From: Zygnema cylindricum | Taxonomy: Eukaryota > Streptophyta > Zygnematophyceae > Zygnematales > Zygnemataceae | Assembly: GCA_037447655.1 (NCBI GenBank) | Contig: JBBHKE010000508.1 | Coordinates: forward strand, 76,473-140,472 | Direction of reading: 5' to 3' | Length of the DNA: 64,000 bases | In this document: positions 40,401 to 51,614 of the stretch, piece after piece | Layout: every line of letters starts with the position of its first letter | Position numbering within the stretch: the first letter of the stretch is position 1 | Program-made: the position numbers and the translations under genes | The notes under the pieces: generated by a model | Database searches by the model: none | Told to the model about the DNA's origin: nothing | What the model saw: only the letters and a program-made list of their open reading frames with translations

Positions 40401-42077
40401 AAAACTCTCGAACACGTTGTCGCATGCATGATGCTGAAGGAAAGGGATACAAAAACTCACCTGATCATCACGCAGAATTGCATACATATCCTCTCCCTCC
40501 TCTTTTGGTGCCATAACCTCCAAGGATTTGGAACCAACAACTTCCACATACTTTCCATGATAAGGATCAGCATCCCGATTCCTGTTTCCACCAGTTCGTA
40601 CAACATCGTCAAGCTTACTTTACTTTGGCAGATTCCTTGGAAAAAAGCAACCTTGACGATGAGTAAGGAATACATAGATATCAAGCCTCATAAGCGAGGG
40701 CAAACTGAACCTTTAAGCATAGAAAAAGCTAGATACGCACCAAGATACCATGGATCCCTCTAAATCAGCGTTGACAATGCCTTGCCCTGAAGCTTCAAGG
40801 TGATTAATCTGGAAACTGGAAAGGGGAGCGCCTCCCGACGAATTTGGTGGAGATGACGTCCCTGGTTGCTGTTTTGGGGTGGAACGCCCAGAAAGAGTAC
40901 CAACCCCTTCTTGTCTCCCTTGTGAGGCAAGGTGTGCCCTCCTATTCTCTCTCTCATCAGTCCACAGAGCTACAGCCGAGTTTACAAGGTTTTGTTGGCT
41001 CTCACCTAGTCCAGCACGAATTCCAGCCCCAAGAAGCAACTCACTGCCAGACCCCAAATTTTCAGGCATGTCGCCAGCCTCGGAATGAGCAACACTTGCT
41101 GCGGATGAGGCTACTCCAGTCATGAGACCAAACATTTCTTGTTGCAACCTGGCATTGCTAGCTTCTAAATTGGCCATCCTTTCAAAAATAACTTTAGGAT
41201 CTGAGTGCTCATTGACAGGGCCCGTGGCGTCTACAGATGTTGAGTGACGCAACAGTGGCTGATGCGAAGCTCCAAGCAAAGCCCCAGAATTTGCCACAAG
41301 TGTCTGCTTCCCACCCCATCGTCCACCTGGACTAGCACTAGGTTGATTGCCAAGCACACTCCCATCTGAGAAATGCCGCATGAGAGAAGGATGAAAAGCA
41401 GAAGGACGAGCATCTACTGAGACAGACCCTACTGCACCCCCAGCTGTTCCTGAACGAAATGGTGGTATAACGTTGTTAACCGGAGGAACTGAGCGAGACG
41501 CCCCTCCACCACCCCTCCACAATGGTGGTTGCGCCGGCATGTTTTTAGGCGGCTCAATCGAACTTCCCGCTTGAGCAGTTGAAGTGTGAGATGGTTGCCG
41601 AGATGGAGCCCCATAACTCCAAGCAAGCGGGTCCAAACTACTGGAACCAGCTGTGCTCCCACCACTGGTACTCAACCAGGCACTACCAGCAGTCCCATCA
41701 GAATCACTCCGTAAGGGCGCACCTCCAACAGAATTCCGGACCTCAAATTCTCCACCATCCGCTCCACCACCAAAGTCTCGAGAATAAGACGGTGTTCCAG
41801 CATTATATGTGTGGACCTTGTACGACGGTCCATGCATCAGCCCGCGACTGCTTGGACGAGGTGAAACCTGGTTTCTTGCCGGTATATAGCTGTCGCTCTG
41901 AGTGCTTGGATTGAACCTGTGCAGCTCAGAACCTGGCTCAGCCCAAGAACTTAAGTTTCCAGCTGCACTATATTGCCTGCCACCCCTAGACCCTAAATCA
42001 CCGAGATAGTCATTGTTTGTGCCAGGAAACCGCACAGGAGCTCTAGGGTCTGCATCAACGGACTGCCCTGTCTCCAT
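37453..42077 (-). CDS. EDR1/CTR1-like Raf-like MAPKKK, N-terminal exons (gene incomplete)
   Basis: Proposed exons on the minus strand: 42077-40749, 40613-40461, 38715-38512, 37985-37815, 37556-37453. All boundaries after the first have GT/AG signals and fit in phase. Exon 1 (about 443 codons, start METGQSVDADPR) is Ser/Gly/Pro-rich and disordered-looking, with a short helical stretch (DPKVIFERMANLEASNARLQ). Exon 3 gives EDFKLQLALALRLAAEA, the hallmark of CTR1 (ESYQLQLALALRLSSEA), and ends YRFW. Exon 4 continues SLGHNDKLEDRFYAVWGL and RVPPLFALHALPLD, and exon 5 gives VDRQRDADLRQLEMQAASF, matching the EDR1 domain. CTR1 represses ethylene signalling and EDR1 restrains defence responses; the function here is by family only. 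The rest of the EDR1 domain and the kinase domain are absent. Exon 2 boundaries and the ends of exon 1 are the least certain. Confidence 0.78.
38716..40460 (-). other. Long intron of the EDR1/CTR1-like gene
   Basis: Runs from the donor CAG/GTGAGT at 40460 to the acceptor TTCAG/GAT at 38716. A frame at 40268-40074 (EEALISADLWSYAAMDFDLP) looks protein-like, but I could not fit it in phase with good splice sites. The rest shows no coding signal. Confidence 0.5.
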
Positions 42078-44738
42078 CTTCTAATCCTCACAATAACCGA
42101 GTTGACCAATTAATTCGTATGGTCAACAAAAAGCAGGCCACGGCCCCAGTTGACATCCGGCAAAACTGAAAATCAATCTTCTGCGACACAAACCAAAAAA
42201 TGAGGGAATTATCCATAATTCTCCATCTCCATCACGAAATGCATTACTGTACTCTCAGTTTCTACATTAAGATGCATGATAAGGGTGTACCATCCGGACT
42301 CTGAATTGCCTATTGATACCCCTGAACATTAAAAAAAAAATAAAAAATCCAGTGGATACTGTATGCAAGCCACATACCGCTTCAAAATATTTGGGGATCC
42401 AAGCTCAAAATAATTATACGCCATGCAATAAAATCAAAAGGCTGGAGGAAAAAACTCATGCTGACAGCTTAAACAAAAAATAAAACTAAAGCCTTGGGCA
42501 TCTACAAAAACAAGCAGCCTAGCCACACTTCCACATATAACACCAAAATTTTGCAACGAATAGCCATGTAGGTAATAGTCATCAAAACTACAGCATATGC
42601 GATCATCCACAGGCCAACACCAAGAAAACATCAAAAAGCTATATGAACTGCGATAATAAGGCAAGACTATGTGATGAGAACCAGCACGATATCTTCTAGT
42701 GATGAAAAATAATAAAATAGCAAACAGGCAGCTAAAAAACAAAAAAGAGGAGGCTTGCAAGATTGTCCAGACAAAAAACTGTTTGTTTGACATGGCAAAA
42801 TTTCTCAAAGACATTTAGGTTCCGTCATAAAAATAAATGACAGGACACCTTTGCTACTCACAGGGTATTATGAATTCGATTCCAGTTTTTGGTAGCTTAC
42901 TGCCACTTACTTTTGTGAAGGCATGCTCACATAAGATAATAACTAAGTCTAAACGAAAATCGGATAATAACTAAGTCTAAACGAAAACCTTACTTCCATA
43001 ACTCATGAAATTGAAAAAAAATAAAAGCCAGAAAACAGGTCGTCGCCAGAGCCAATGCCAGCTTAGGAACGAGCTGCAGAAAAGGGTATTCACCTTCAAA
43101 GAGACACGTCCAGAATTGCAGTCGGAGATGTGCAGAGAAAACCTAATTTCTTACCAAAAAACCAACACGAAATGACATCTGTTACTGCCCAGAAAACTGG
43201 CAAAAAAAAAAGGCAAAGTCACAGATACAAAGGGACCTCACAAGGATGATTTTAGTGACGTTATGCAAAAACTACATATTCATGCTGAAAATTCCGAGGG
43301 TTCAAGAAGAGAGGCGGCCATGAGCAAACAGCGGCCATGAAGCAGCAGCAGCCATGGCGTTAGGTCAGCCATGGCGCCTTTTTACATGTAAATGTGGCCA
43401 AGTGAACAGAAAGTTCGCGGTATCAACAACATCTATGTCCTTCCCCGTGAGGAACTGGATCGTTTTAACTACTACAGTAGCGACTCACATAGGACACCTG
43501 TGAAAGTCTGTGATGACAAGTTTACAAAAAGCAGTCCAAAGTCAGGGTACGTCCCCATGTATTAAAGTATCGACTTTATTCTGTCGTTTTCTCCCAAAAC
43601 GCAATTCCGTACGAGAAAAACTTTAACCGTACAAGGAAATCAATTCTTTAAAAGTACAACAAACGTCAAGTCGATACTTTGAATGTACTTCATATTTGTC
43701 GTCATGTTAACGACTTTTGGCGTTTTCCTTTTTTGGACCCCCGGGCAAGAGAATCCAACCCGTCAAAAAACTTCATAAAAAATCACCTCGCGACTCGATT
43801 TGAGGGAAAGTACCGCCAAAAAAACGAATGAAAAACGGTCCACGCACGCGCCACACGAGTGGTAAAATTTTAGAACGAGGGAGAGCACTCGCTATTTTTC
43901 TCCCTGCCCGTCACGAGCTTGTACGGAAAATACGAGCATGTACGGAAAAAAATCTGCAGGGGTCTCGCACCTCCACTTTCATTCATGGGTCCTTTGCAGA
44001 ATTTTGCGCCGTCGTCGCCTCTCCCCTCTCCCTCTTACATTATCGCTTTTATCGCTCACTTTTTAGAATGAGGCACGACAATGCTGGTATTAAATGAAAG
44101 ATATTTAAAAAATAATTCTTTTGAATACCCTTATTTATATTTTTATGGCAAGTCGAGTGAAAAAAGTCGGAAAAGCGAAATCGGATAGCCATGACAGAAA
44201 GTTCTTGAATTTTGTGACGTTGACGTTGTCACAAGTGAGCATGGCGTCACAATGTCACAAAACCTTAACCTTCTGCCATGTCACAAAATTACAAAAGACG
44301 ACTACAACCGTCGCTGTTTTTGTTGGCGTCACCAATTGTCGGAAGTTTCGTAGTCGTCTTCATCCGCCACAAAGTTGTACCTACGTCTACAACCGTCACA
44401 TTTCAAAGTTCCGATTTCATTTTCGCACATAGGGACGCTTTTCAAAGTAGTACGGAACACTTCACTACAGTCCAAAATACTTTTTCAAAGTATCGCTTAC
44501 ATGGGGATGTACCCTCAGCCAAACTCGACCTAGACATACTTTATCACCTCCTTATTTTTCGGAAGACATTTTCACCGTCCGATCATATTTTTGAACCTGC
44601 AGAAAAATCCGTACAAACGGTTTGTATGCAAAATTAATTTTGGCTTAATCTCACTATTAATAGTGTGCATAATGCTGGATTAACAAACCGTATCCCGATT
44701 CTTCCAAAGTACATCGTCGAAGCGCATTGGTGGTCAAA
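42078..44738. other. Intergenic region between the two divergent genes
   Basis: About 2.7 kb holding the 5' flanks of both genes. The left part may include a 5' leader intron of the EDR1/CTR1-like gene; frames here (for example 42814-42434) do not look like proteins. Around 43315-43375, GCGGCCATG-like words repeat. Around 44200-44420, GTCAC and CGTC words recur on both strands. No TATA box or transposon end could be placed with confidence. Confidence 0.4.
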
Positions 44739-44912
44739 CCATAGTTCAAAAGTAGGTGAAAGTACACCCATACAATATGCCTATTGTACGCAAAAAATAC
44801 AATATACCCTTAAGACCCATATTGTATTGGCCCCAAAATGAAATAAAATAGTAACAGGGTTGAGTTGCACTTGGATCGATAGATAATTAAACGTCATGTC
44901 TAAATTTGAAAA
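44739..44912 (+). repeat. 174-bp dispersed repeat, copy 2
   Basis: Near-identical to 33717-33890 over its full length. It ends 81 bases before the importin-like start codon, so it lies in that gene's promoter or 5' leader. Confidence 0.85.
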
Positions 44913-44993
44913 GTATAGGGTGGGATTCATACGTAGATCACTTTGAATCCCGACGCCAATTGGGTTCCTGAAGACCTAACGTCAGTTCCATCC

Positions 44994-47900
44994 ATGGCGT
45001 GTACGCGGGAGCAGCTCGTTTTATGGCTTCAGTCCACTGTGGCGTTTGATGAAGCGACTGTACGGACGTCTAGTGCAGAGCTTCTGGCTGTGGAAGCAGA
45101 CAGCAGTTTTGTCCCCTTGCTGCTGTCTATATGCCAAGGTTTGTCCCTTTTGGTTTTTGCTACTGATTTTCTCTCTCTTCAAATTTGGAAAAATGTACAG
45201 CTCTGTTGTGCGAGAATTTTGAGGGAGTAAGGGTGTTTGGAGGCTGTTTTGTTTGTCTCCCTTCTATCAATCAAATGTGAAAAGAAATAATTGCTAAGTG
45301 GTTGTGGAAGACGTTTGTTGTAAAGTGAAGGAGTAAGTTTTTGTTATCTAGTATTTGCTACCTGCTCTTTGTTGTAGAAAAAATCAGCTATTTTGCATTT
45401 TGTGTGAAAAAATTCAGATAGGATTGCAATTTTTGTGTGAAACTGAAATAGGTTCTTCTTGCCATTATTTCGTATGAAAACACTCAGGTAGAGTCTTATT
45501 TCGCTACTCTTGTCTGAAAAAACTCAGATTGATTCTTATTTTGCGTTTATTTTTTTTATTGCAGATGATCCAAACCTGCCTCACACAGTGCCTGGTGCAG
45601 CTTATCTCAAAAATTTTGTCAAAAGCAAATGGAGAGAAAAAGAGGCTCTCTCGGAAAGTGAGAGAGCCAATATTCGGAGAGGATTGGTGGAGATATTGCT
45701 GCGAGCCGATGGGCCGGTTTTGAAACTTCTGGTGGAAGCGGTATGAAGGAGAGAGGGAGGGCGAGATAGGGAAGGGAAAGGAGAGGAAGGGAGAAATATG
45801 AAAGGGAAAGGAGAAACATATCATGTTCTTTTCCTTGTTCAAGGTCATCTTGGAGTACACCTAGTACTCAAGCTGAGGGCGAAGGCAGTCTCTTCCCATC
45901 CACGCCATTTCCTGATGAATACCCTCATGCCGTTGATATGATACCTTTAGGCCGTTTGAAACTTCAATTTTATAGAAGAAAGCCTGAAGTAACACTCTAA
46001 CGAGGCTTATAAACCCTTGAAAAGAAACGGAGAAAGAAACAGAAAATGAAAGCTTTACAAAAACCGTCAATTTTTTTACAGAAAAGTCTTAATTTACCTC
46101 AATAAGCATGTGCATCAAGGCAATACCAGACTCGAAGAAACCTCCACCTCTGTCGCACACTTCCCCTCCACCCTCTAATCTTCCAATAAAATCCAAATCC
46201 TTTTCCACTGCCCTCCTAAATCTATGGAAGCATCAGAAGGAACCCGGAAATGTTTCCCACTGTCCTTCAGAAATCTACAAAAACCCTAATCTCAAACCTT
46301 TCGAGAAAAGGCTAAAACCCTTCCTCGCTTCCTTCCTTCCCCTCGTCGTGCCCATCTTCTCCGCTATCTGCCTCTCCTGTTCCATGTATCTCTTTAGTTC
46401 CAGATTATCTCCTCCTAGGACAACAACAGATAGGACAAATAGTTGGAGCTTCCCTCCCCTTAGAAAACCCTAAATCCTTCTCTCTCTCCCTCCACCCCTC
46501 TCTGTCCCTTTGTTTTCCCCTCTCTTCCCCTCCCACCCTCTCCTGTCTGCTGGTCCTCTTTTTCCCCCTCCCCCCCTCTCCCCCTCTCCCCCTCCCTTTT
46601 TCTTCTCAGTTTCGCATCATTTCGGCTGAGGACCACCGCCTCCAGCATGAATGGCCGGAGCTTATACCGGGTTTACGGCTGGCTCTGGAGACCAGCGATA
46701 AATTAAACAATTTGAGCTCCTCCGGATTTAAAACCCTAAATGCTCTCATGGCCATCCGAGCTTTAGTGAAACCCTTTCAGGTGTGATTTTTTTGAAATCT
46801 GAGTTCTTAAATTATCATGAACATCAGCCCTTAACCGTAACCAATCTAAATAACCTCAAAAGGACCCTAGGAGACCAAAAGATTTTGGTTCTAAGCACTC
46901 AATTCCATTAGCTGTAGTGATTGCGCTTTGTAAAACCTTCAGAAACCCAATAAGAATACTCAAAATATAACTTGGAATCCACTATTGCATGGATATTCTA
47001 CTTTAACAGCATTTTGTTCCACCGGCTGTCACAGTATTTTACAATGCCCGGAGAAGCCAAAGAATCTGTACCTCTCCAGCTGGAAAAAATTACTTCAGAG
47101 CTTTTGTTACCTCTCCGTCCTCTCTTTCACCATCTAGTGTTGCAGGTATGTCATACTCTTGCTTTCTATTATCACTGTGAACCCTATGAATCTTAAATTA
47201 TGGGATTGTGTCTATAATGTTTTCTATATGTGGAAGCGATGTGGTACTGATGTTTTCTAAATATTCATTTGGATTTACCAGAGTATCGTGGTCATATGGT
47301 TTGATTTTTTATTGTAGTCTATTGATGCCCATTTTTGAATAAATATTTGATTACTTATTTGGTCGGATTTTCTCTGTTTCTGTAGGCAAAGTAGAGTTGT
47401 ACCAAGATTTTGTAGGTAAAGTTGCATTGTTGTGAATAATCATTATATTCATATATTTGCACGTTCAGTACAGTGGTGTATATAATCTCTAAATTAAATG
47501 CATTCGTCTTTAAACTTTATTCTGGTCGTTTCAGGTAGTCAAAGATGTAAGCTTTTGGGTAAACATGACACTTTTAAGTGTACGCGTCACTAAAATGGAA
47601 AGTCCACTGATTTCAGAAAAACAACATTGTGACCCATGTTTGCTTTGAAGAGCTATACTGTACAGTAAAATACTAAGCATACTATACCAATGAAGAATAA
47701 AGCAATATTATGTATTATGTATTATATAGTAGAATAATGTGCTATATTCTCATTTAAGCTAAAATCTGGTATCAAGTATATGTTGATACTTCACGAGACA
47801 TGAAGCACATTGTGATGGTGATTTTTTTCGGCTAATCTAACATTGTTTGATCATGGTTCGATATCCACCATCAGGAGTGCGTAACTAATGTTGTAAATTA

Positions 47901-48644
47901 GGGCTAATCATCATTGGAGAAATAGTTAACTACCAGAAATGATGGTTAACTTTGTAACGATGAGGCACCAATGCCATGCTGTAACCTTATTAAAACAAAT
48001 AGAAGTTATGAAGATTTGTTTCAAACTAGCACTATGATTGTTACCATTTGTTGTAAGCAATGGAATTAATTCCATTTCCATATTCCACAAGACCTTGGAA
48101 ATTGAAATTGAAATTCTTTAAATTTGTTGACTTTGAGCTTAACATCCTTTCTGAAGATTGGTTCACGAGCTGTGAAAGTTGTCCATTTTCAACGGGGCAG
48201 CGATGCGGTAAATTTTCGAATTTTGTTTTGCTTACCCAAAAAACGTCGACCAACTATAACTTTTCGTGACTAAATGTGAATCACTAATGAAAATTTCCTA
48301 GTTCTGTTGTTGGAATGCTAATCTTGCTGTCCCATTTCATTTTTTTTCGCCGTATGGTTTGGATTGTTCTGTCAGAAAACAAAATCCTGTGTCACTGACG
48401 CTACATGTGAACTGCACTCCATCTGTTTCCGTTTCTGATTATTGAAGCAATTACCGACCTTCCGCAGAAAAAAGAAACTGAAACAGAAGCTCTCAGGTGA
48501 ACCCACCGTGAAGTCCGTCCCAAACCTCAATTTTTGCCAAAGTAGCTGATAAACTCAAATTAGTCGAGTTTTTATAACCTTAAGTTGGTTTAGTTTTTAA
48601 AAACTTCAATTAGGGGAGTTTTTGTAAACTTTAATTAGTTCCGT

Positions 48645-48688
<44 letters not shown>

Positions 48689-50195
48689 GCTTTCTTAACT
48701 GATTGGGTACAAAGACCAACAACAATGCAATAAGGGTGACGCAGACAGTTAATTTAAAAGAGGAGTCGCCCCCACATCCTCTCTCTATCCTGCTTGTCAT
48801 CTGCAAGATTATCCATTATACGGTAAACCTCTCCTTTCTGTTTACCCTCACACTCTTCCTCCTTTTTCTCTTGTCCTCTCCCTCATTTGCCTCTCCCTTT
48901 TCACGCTTCCTTTCCTTCTCCCACTTCCTATACCTCTTTCATGTTCCCTATTTCTGCGTTTGCCTCTTCTCATTGGCCTCTTCTCATCGGCCTCTCTCCC
49001 ACTAGTCTGCATTCCCTTCTTCTCCACTTCCTCCACTTCCCTCCTCCCCTCTCTCCTTCTCCCTCTCCCACTTCTCCATTACATTCATAACCCCAATACA
49101 TCTCATTCTCGTCTTCCGCCACAAAACCATCCACTCGGCCTCTCTACTTCACCCTTCTCTCCTCGCACCTCCACCTATTTTTTTCTCTCCCCTCTTCCTC
49201 CCCTCTCAAACCTCCTCCCTTTCCCTCCCTCTCTATCCCTCCTCTCTCCCCCAGGTGAAGGCCTACCTCCCCGCTTCTCTCCTTCCCCAACTGGGAGAGT
49301 GGGTCAATGATCTCCTCCTCCTCCTCTCCTCTGCGGAGGTGGAGAAGCCCCTGGAGGGGGTGGAGGGAGAGACGAGAGGGAAGATCTGGAAGAGGATCCT
49401 TCAGATCTGCCTGTGTCTGCTCACACGCCACCGCCTCCACGCTGACAAGTGAGAGAGAGGGGAGAGAGGGGCGAGGATAGCGGAGGTGAGAGGGGAGAGA
49501 GAGCAGAGAGAGAGGGATAGGGGTGAGAGGGAGGCGAGAGTGGTAGGGAGAGATAGAGGTGGGAGTGGGGGAGAGAAGCGTTGTTTTCCTTTATTTTGTT
49601 CTTTCAGGGTTTCTGATTTTGATTTTGCGAATTGTGTATTGTTCTCACGCTTTGTTCTGTTGTCTCGTCCCTCGTTCTCTTCCCACTTCCTTTCACCTCC
49701 TATCCCTGCTCCCACCCCCCCCTTCCTTTCTTTCCTCCACTCCCCTTTCCTTCCCCTCCTTTTCCTCCTCCCCCCGCTCCTTTCCCTCTTCAACTCCCTC
49801 ACTCCCCCTCTTTTCCCTTTCTCTCTTATTCCCCCTTCCCCCTCTCCCTTTCTCTCCTTCTCCTCTCCCTCTCTCCCTCCCCCTCCCCCAGATACATGGG
49901 CAGCATCTGCACTGTTGCTGGCGGCATCACCACAAAGGGAGCCAAGACTCAGGTATGGATTACTGTGAATCTGTACACCTTTTCTGCCGTTTTTGTGCTT
50001 TTTTGTCCATTTTTATGCATTTCAGTTATTCTTTTGTTTATACAGGTGTAATCCTTTATTTGTTTTTCCTGACTTTCTGGTGTTGGTTTTTTGTTTTGCT
50101 ATTTTTTTTGTCTTTTTCAGGGCCTCTCTTCCTACCAAAATCGTGTTTTGTCGATGGCGCTCGACGTCTTGTCACACATTTTAGAAACAGGACAA
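44994..50195 (+). CDS. Importin-beta-like (ARM/HEAT) nuclear transport receptor, N-terminal exons (gene incomplete)
   Basis: Eight exons with GT/AG boundaries join in phase: 44994-45138, 45565-45740, 46610-46780, 47035-47145, 48745-48822, 49255-49448, 49892-49952, 50121-50195. The translation of about 337 residues starts MACTREQLVLWLQSTVAFDE and ATVRTSSAELLAVE, the first HEAT repeat of importin-beta proteins. PHTVPGAAYLKNFVKSKWRE is the conserved second-helix block. FRIISAEDHRLQHEWPELIP, LNALMAIRALVKPFQ, YFTMPGEAKESVPLQLEKIT, LLVICKIIHYT-VKAYLPASL and LSMALDVLSHILETGQ follow the order of a plant importin-7/8/11-like protein as I remember it. Such proteins carry cargo through nuclear pores in a Ran-dependent way. 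I chose the ATG at 44994; the upstream in-frame codons lack an ATG. The remaining two thirds are not in the window; a copia fragment begins ~100 bases after the last exon. Confidence 0.85.
46454..46609 (+). other. Long polypyrimidine tract before exon 3 of the importin-like gene
   Basis: Nearly pure C/T over ~150 bases up to the acceptor TTCTCAG, far longer than a usual polypyrimidine tract. Similar tracts precede exons 6 and 7. Confidence 0.85.
47146..48744 (+). other. Importin-like intron 4, with a (TG)n microsatellite
   Basis: A 1.6-kb AT-rich intron with no coding signal. A (TG)n run of about 18 units lies at 48651-48687, shortly before the acceptor GACGCAG/ACAG of exon 5. Confidence 0.7.
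48827..49254 (+). other. Polypyrimidine-rich intron 5 of the importin-like gene
   Basis: Almost the whole 430-base intron is C/T-rich (CTCTCCCT, CTTCCTC and similar) up to the acceptor CCCCCAG. Long frames across it on both strands are low-complexity artefacts. Confidence 0.85.
49673..49891 (+). other. Polypyrimidine tract before exon 7 of the importin-like gene
   Basis: About 220 bases of CT-rich sequence ending CCCCCTCCCCCAG. The preceding part of the same intron (49449-49560) is instead GA-rich (GAGAGAGGGGAG), so the intron RNA could fold back on itself. Confidence 0.85.
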
Positions 50196-50289
50196 GTATA
50201 TTATTGTCTTTTTCCTTGTTGACTTCCTTTTGTCTTGTTTTGGCTTTAGCAAGCCATGTTTTTGTACATCAGAGTCACTAAACTAACCG

Positions 50290-51614
50290 AGTTATTGTTT
50301 AACAGCTGTTTGACTTTCTTTGCCGTACTGAAATGCGAATTGTATTGGTGTCACCAGTGTTTCCAAGTCCAAGTCTTTCTCGGTCTGTTTTGAGCCTGCA
50401 AGGATATCATCTTCTTGGAGACCCAGATGGTGAGGAAGGTGAAAGTCATCAGAATTGTCTGACTCAAATCTGATTCTGACCGACTTTGAGGATTTGAAGG
50501 GATCTACCGACTTCCCTTCATCCATAGCTACGAGGTGTTTTACTAGAACTTTAACTTCTCTTTTTAGATCATACACTCAATACCCTTTTACATCCTCATC
50601 ATATCCTAGTAAGTATCCGGGTTTCCCTTTAGGATCTACCTTCTAGTTAGACCTATCTGTATCTACACTGAATACTTTACTAACAAAAACCTTTAAGTGA
50701 GATAGATTTGGTTTTCGGTCGGTCCATCTCTCATATGGAGTTTGGTCATTCACCGCCGATGTAACTACTCTATATCTCAAATAATTAGCACAATTCATAG
50801 CTTCGGCCAAAAATCTCTTTCCTATCTTTTTTTCAGACAACATACTCGGGGCACTATTCTTTAGTGTCCTATTCAATCTCTAAGCAACACCAATCTGTTT
50901 CGGGTTTTCCCAAACTGTCTTTTGATGTTGCACACCATCCTCTCTTAAGAACCCCTCAAAATGTTTGGAGGTATATTCCACTCATTTGTCACTTCTTACT
51001 CTTTATTGAGGTCTCGTGAAGTTTCTAGGCCCATGCTTTATATTGTTTGAAATACTTCGGTGTTTTTGATTTGTTTTTCAGAAAGTATACTCGGGAATAC
51101 CGCAAACTGCCAAATCGTCCAATCTGTAATCCGGGCATCTTCCTCCGCCGTCCGATTGATATCGGCCTTTATTCATGGGTGTTTAAAATGCATGTGGTAT
51201 TTTTTGACGTAACTATATCTATCTATCTCTGTGTGATTGTTGTTCTGTTTGTTAGTTAAATGAACTTCTATATATTCACATCTTCAAATAGCTATCGTAC
51301 CCAATATAATTCAGCACAAGTCCTAGTCTATAGGCCAAAGCTACCGGCTACAGGCAGATTGACAAACGGCAGAAACCAGGATCAAATCTTAGGTCGATCA
51401 ACCTTTTTGATAAGTTTACCAAAGAGGACTACCTTCAAATTCTAAAGGAAGCATAGGAAGCCATGGCTCTAGCTTCCTCTTCAGCCTTCAGTGAATACGG
51501 CAAGTATCCGAGCTAGAGAGAGAAATTAGAAGCAAGCTGCCTCTGCTTTTTCTTGCTCCTACTTAAAACAATTAAGTAACCTAGAAAATACCTAAGTAAA
51601 CCTTTCATTTCAAC
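50290..51614 (-). mobile_element. Truncated B-type copia fragment: LTR stub and integrase
   Basis: On the minus strand: an LTR part (51614 to about 51110, starting GTTGAAATGAAAGG), then an internal deletion straight to integrase (about 51080-50640: YKAWA, RFLAEAMNCANYLRYRV, HLKVFVSKVFSVDTD), then VKHLVAMDEGKSVDPFKSSK and the linker to about 50292. The gag, protease and RT parts are missing and several stops are present. It lies about 100 bases from the last importin-like exon. Confidence 0.8.
51379..51408 (+). promoter_or_regulatory. B-box-like element and T-run in the 51.4-kb LTR
   Basis: GGATCAAATCT (51379-51389) followed by TTTTT at 51404-51408, antisense to the element. Equivalent to the modules in the B and B2 LTRs. 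Confidence 0.4.

Noticed and set aside
43828-44637. Plus-strand frames of 89-119 codons upstream of the importin-like gene
   Set aside because: No family features, overlapping frames and no splice continuity with exon 1. Treated as intergenic.
48606-48806. His-Thr repeat frame
   Set aside because: Translation of a TG dinucleotide microsatellite in an intron.
49401-50281. Several 130-240 codon frames in the importin-like introns
   Set aside because: Low-complexity translations of polypyrimidine or polypurine tracts that overlap real exons in other frames.
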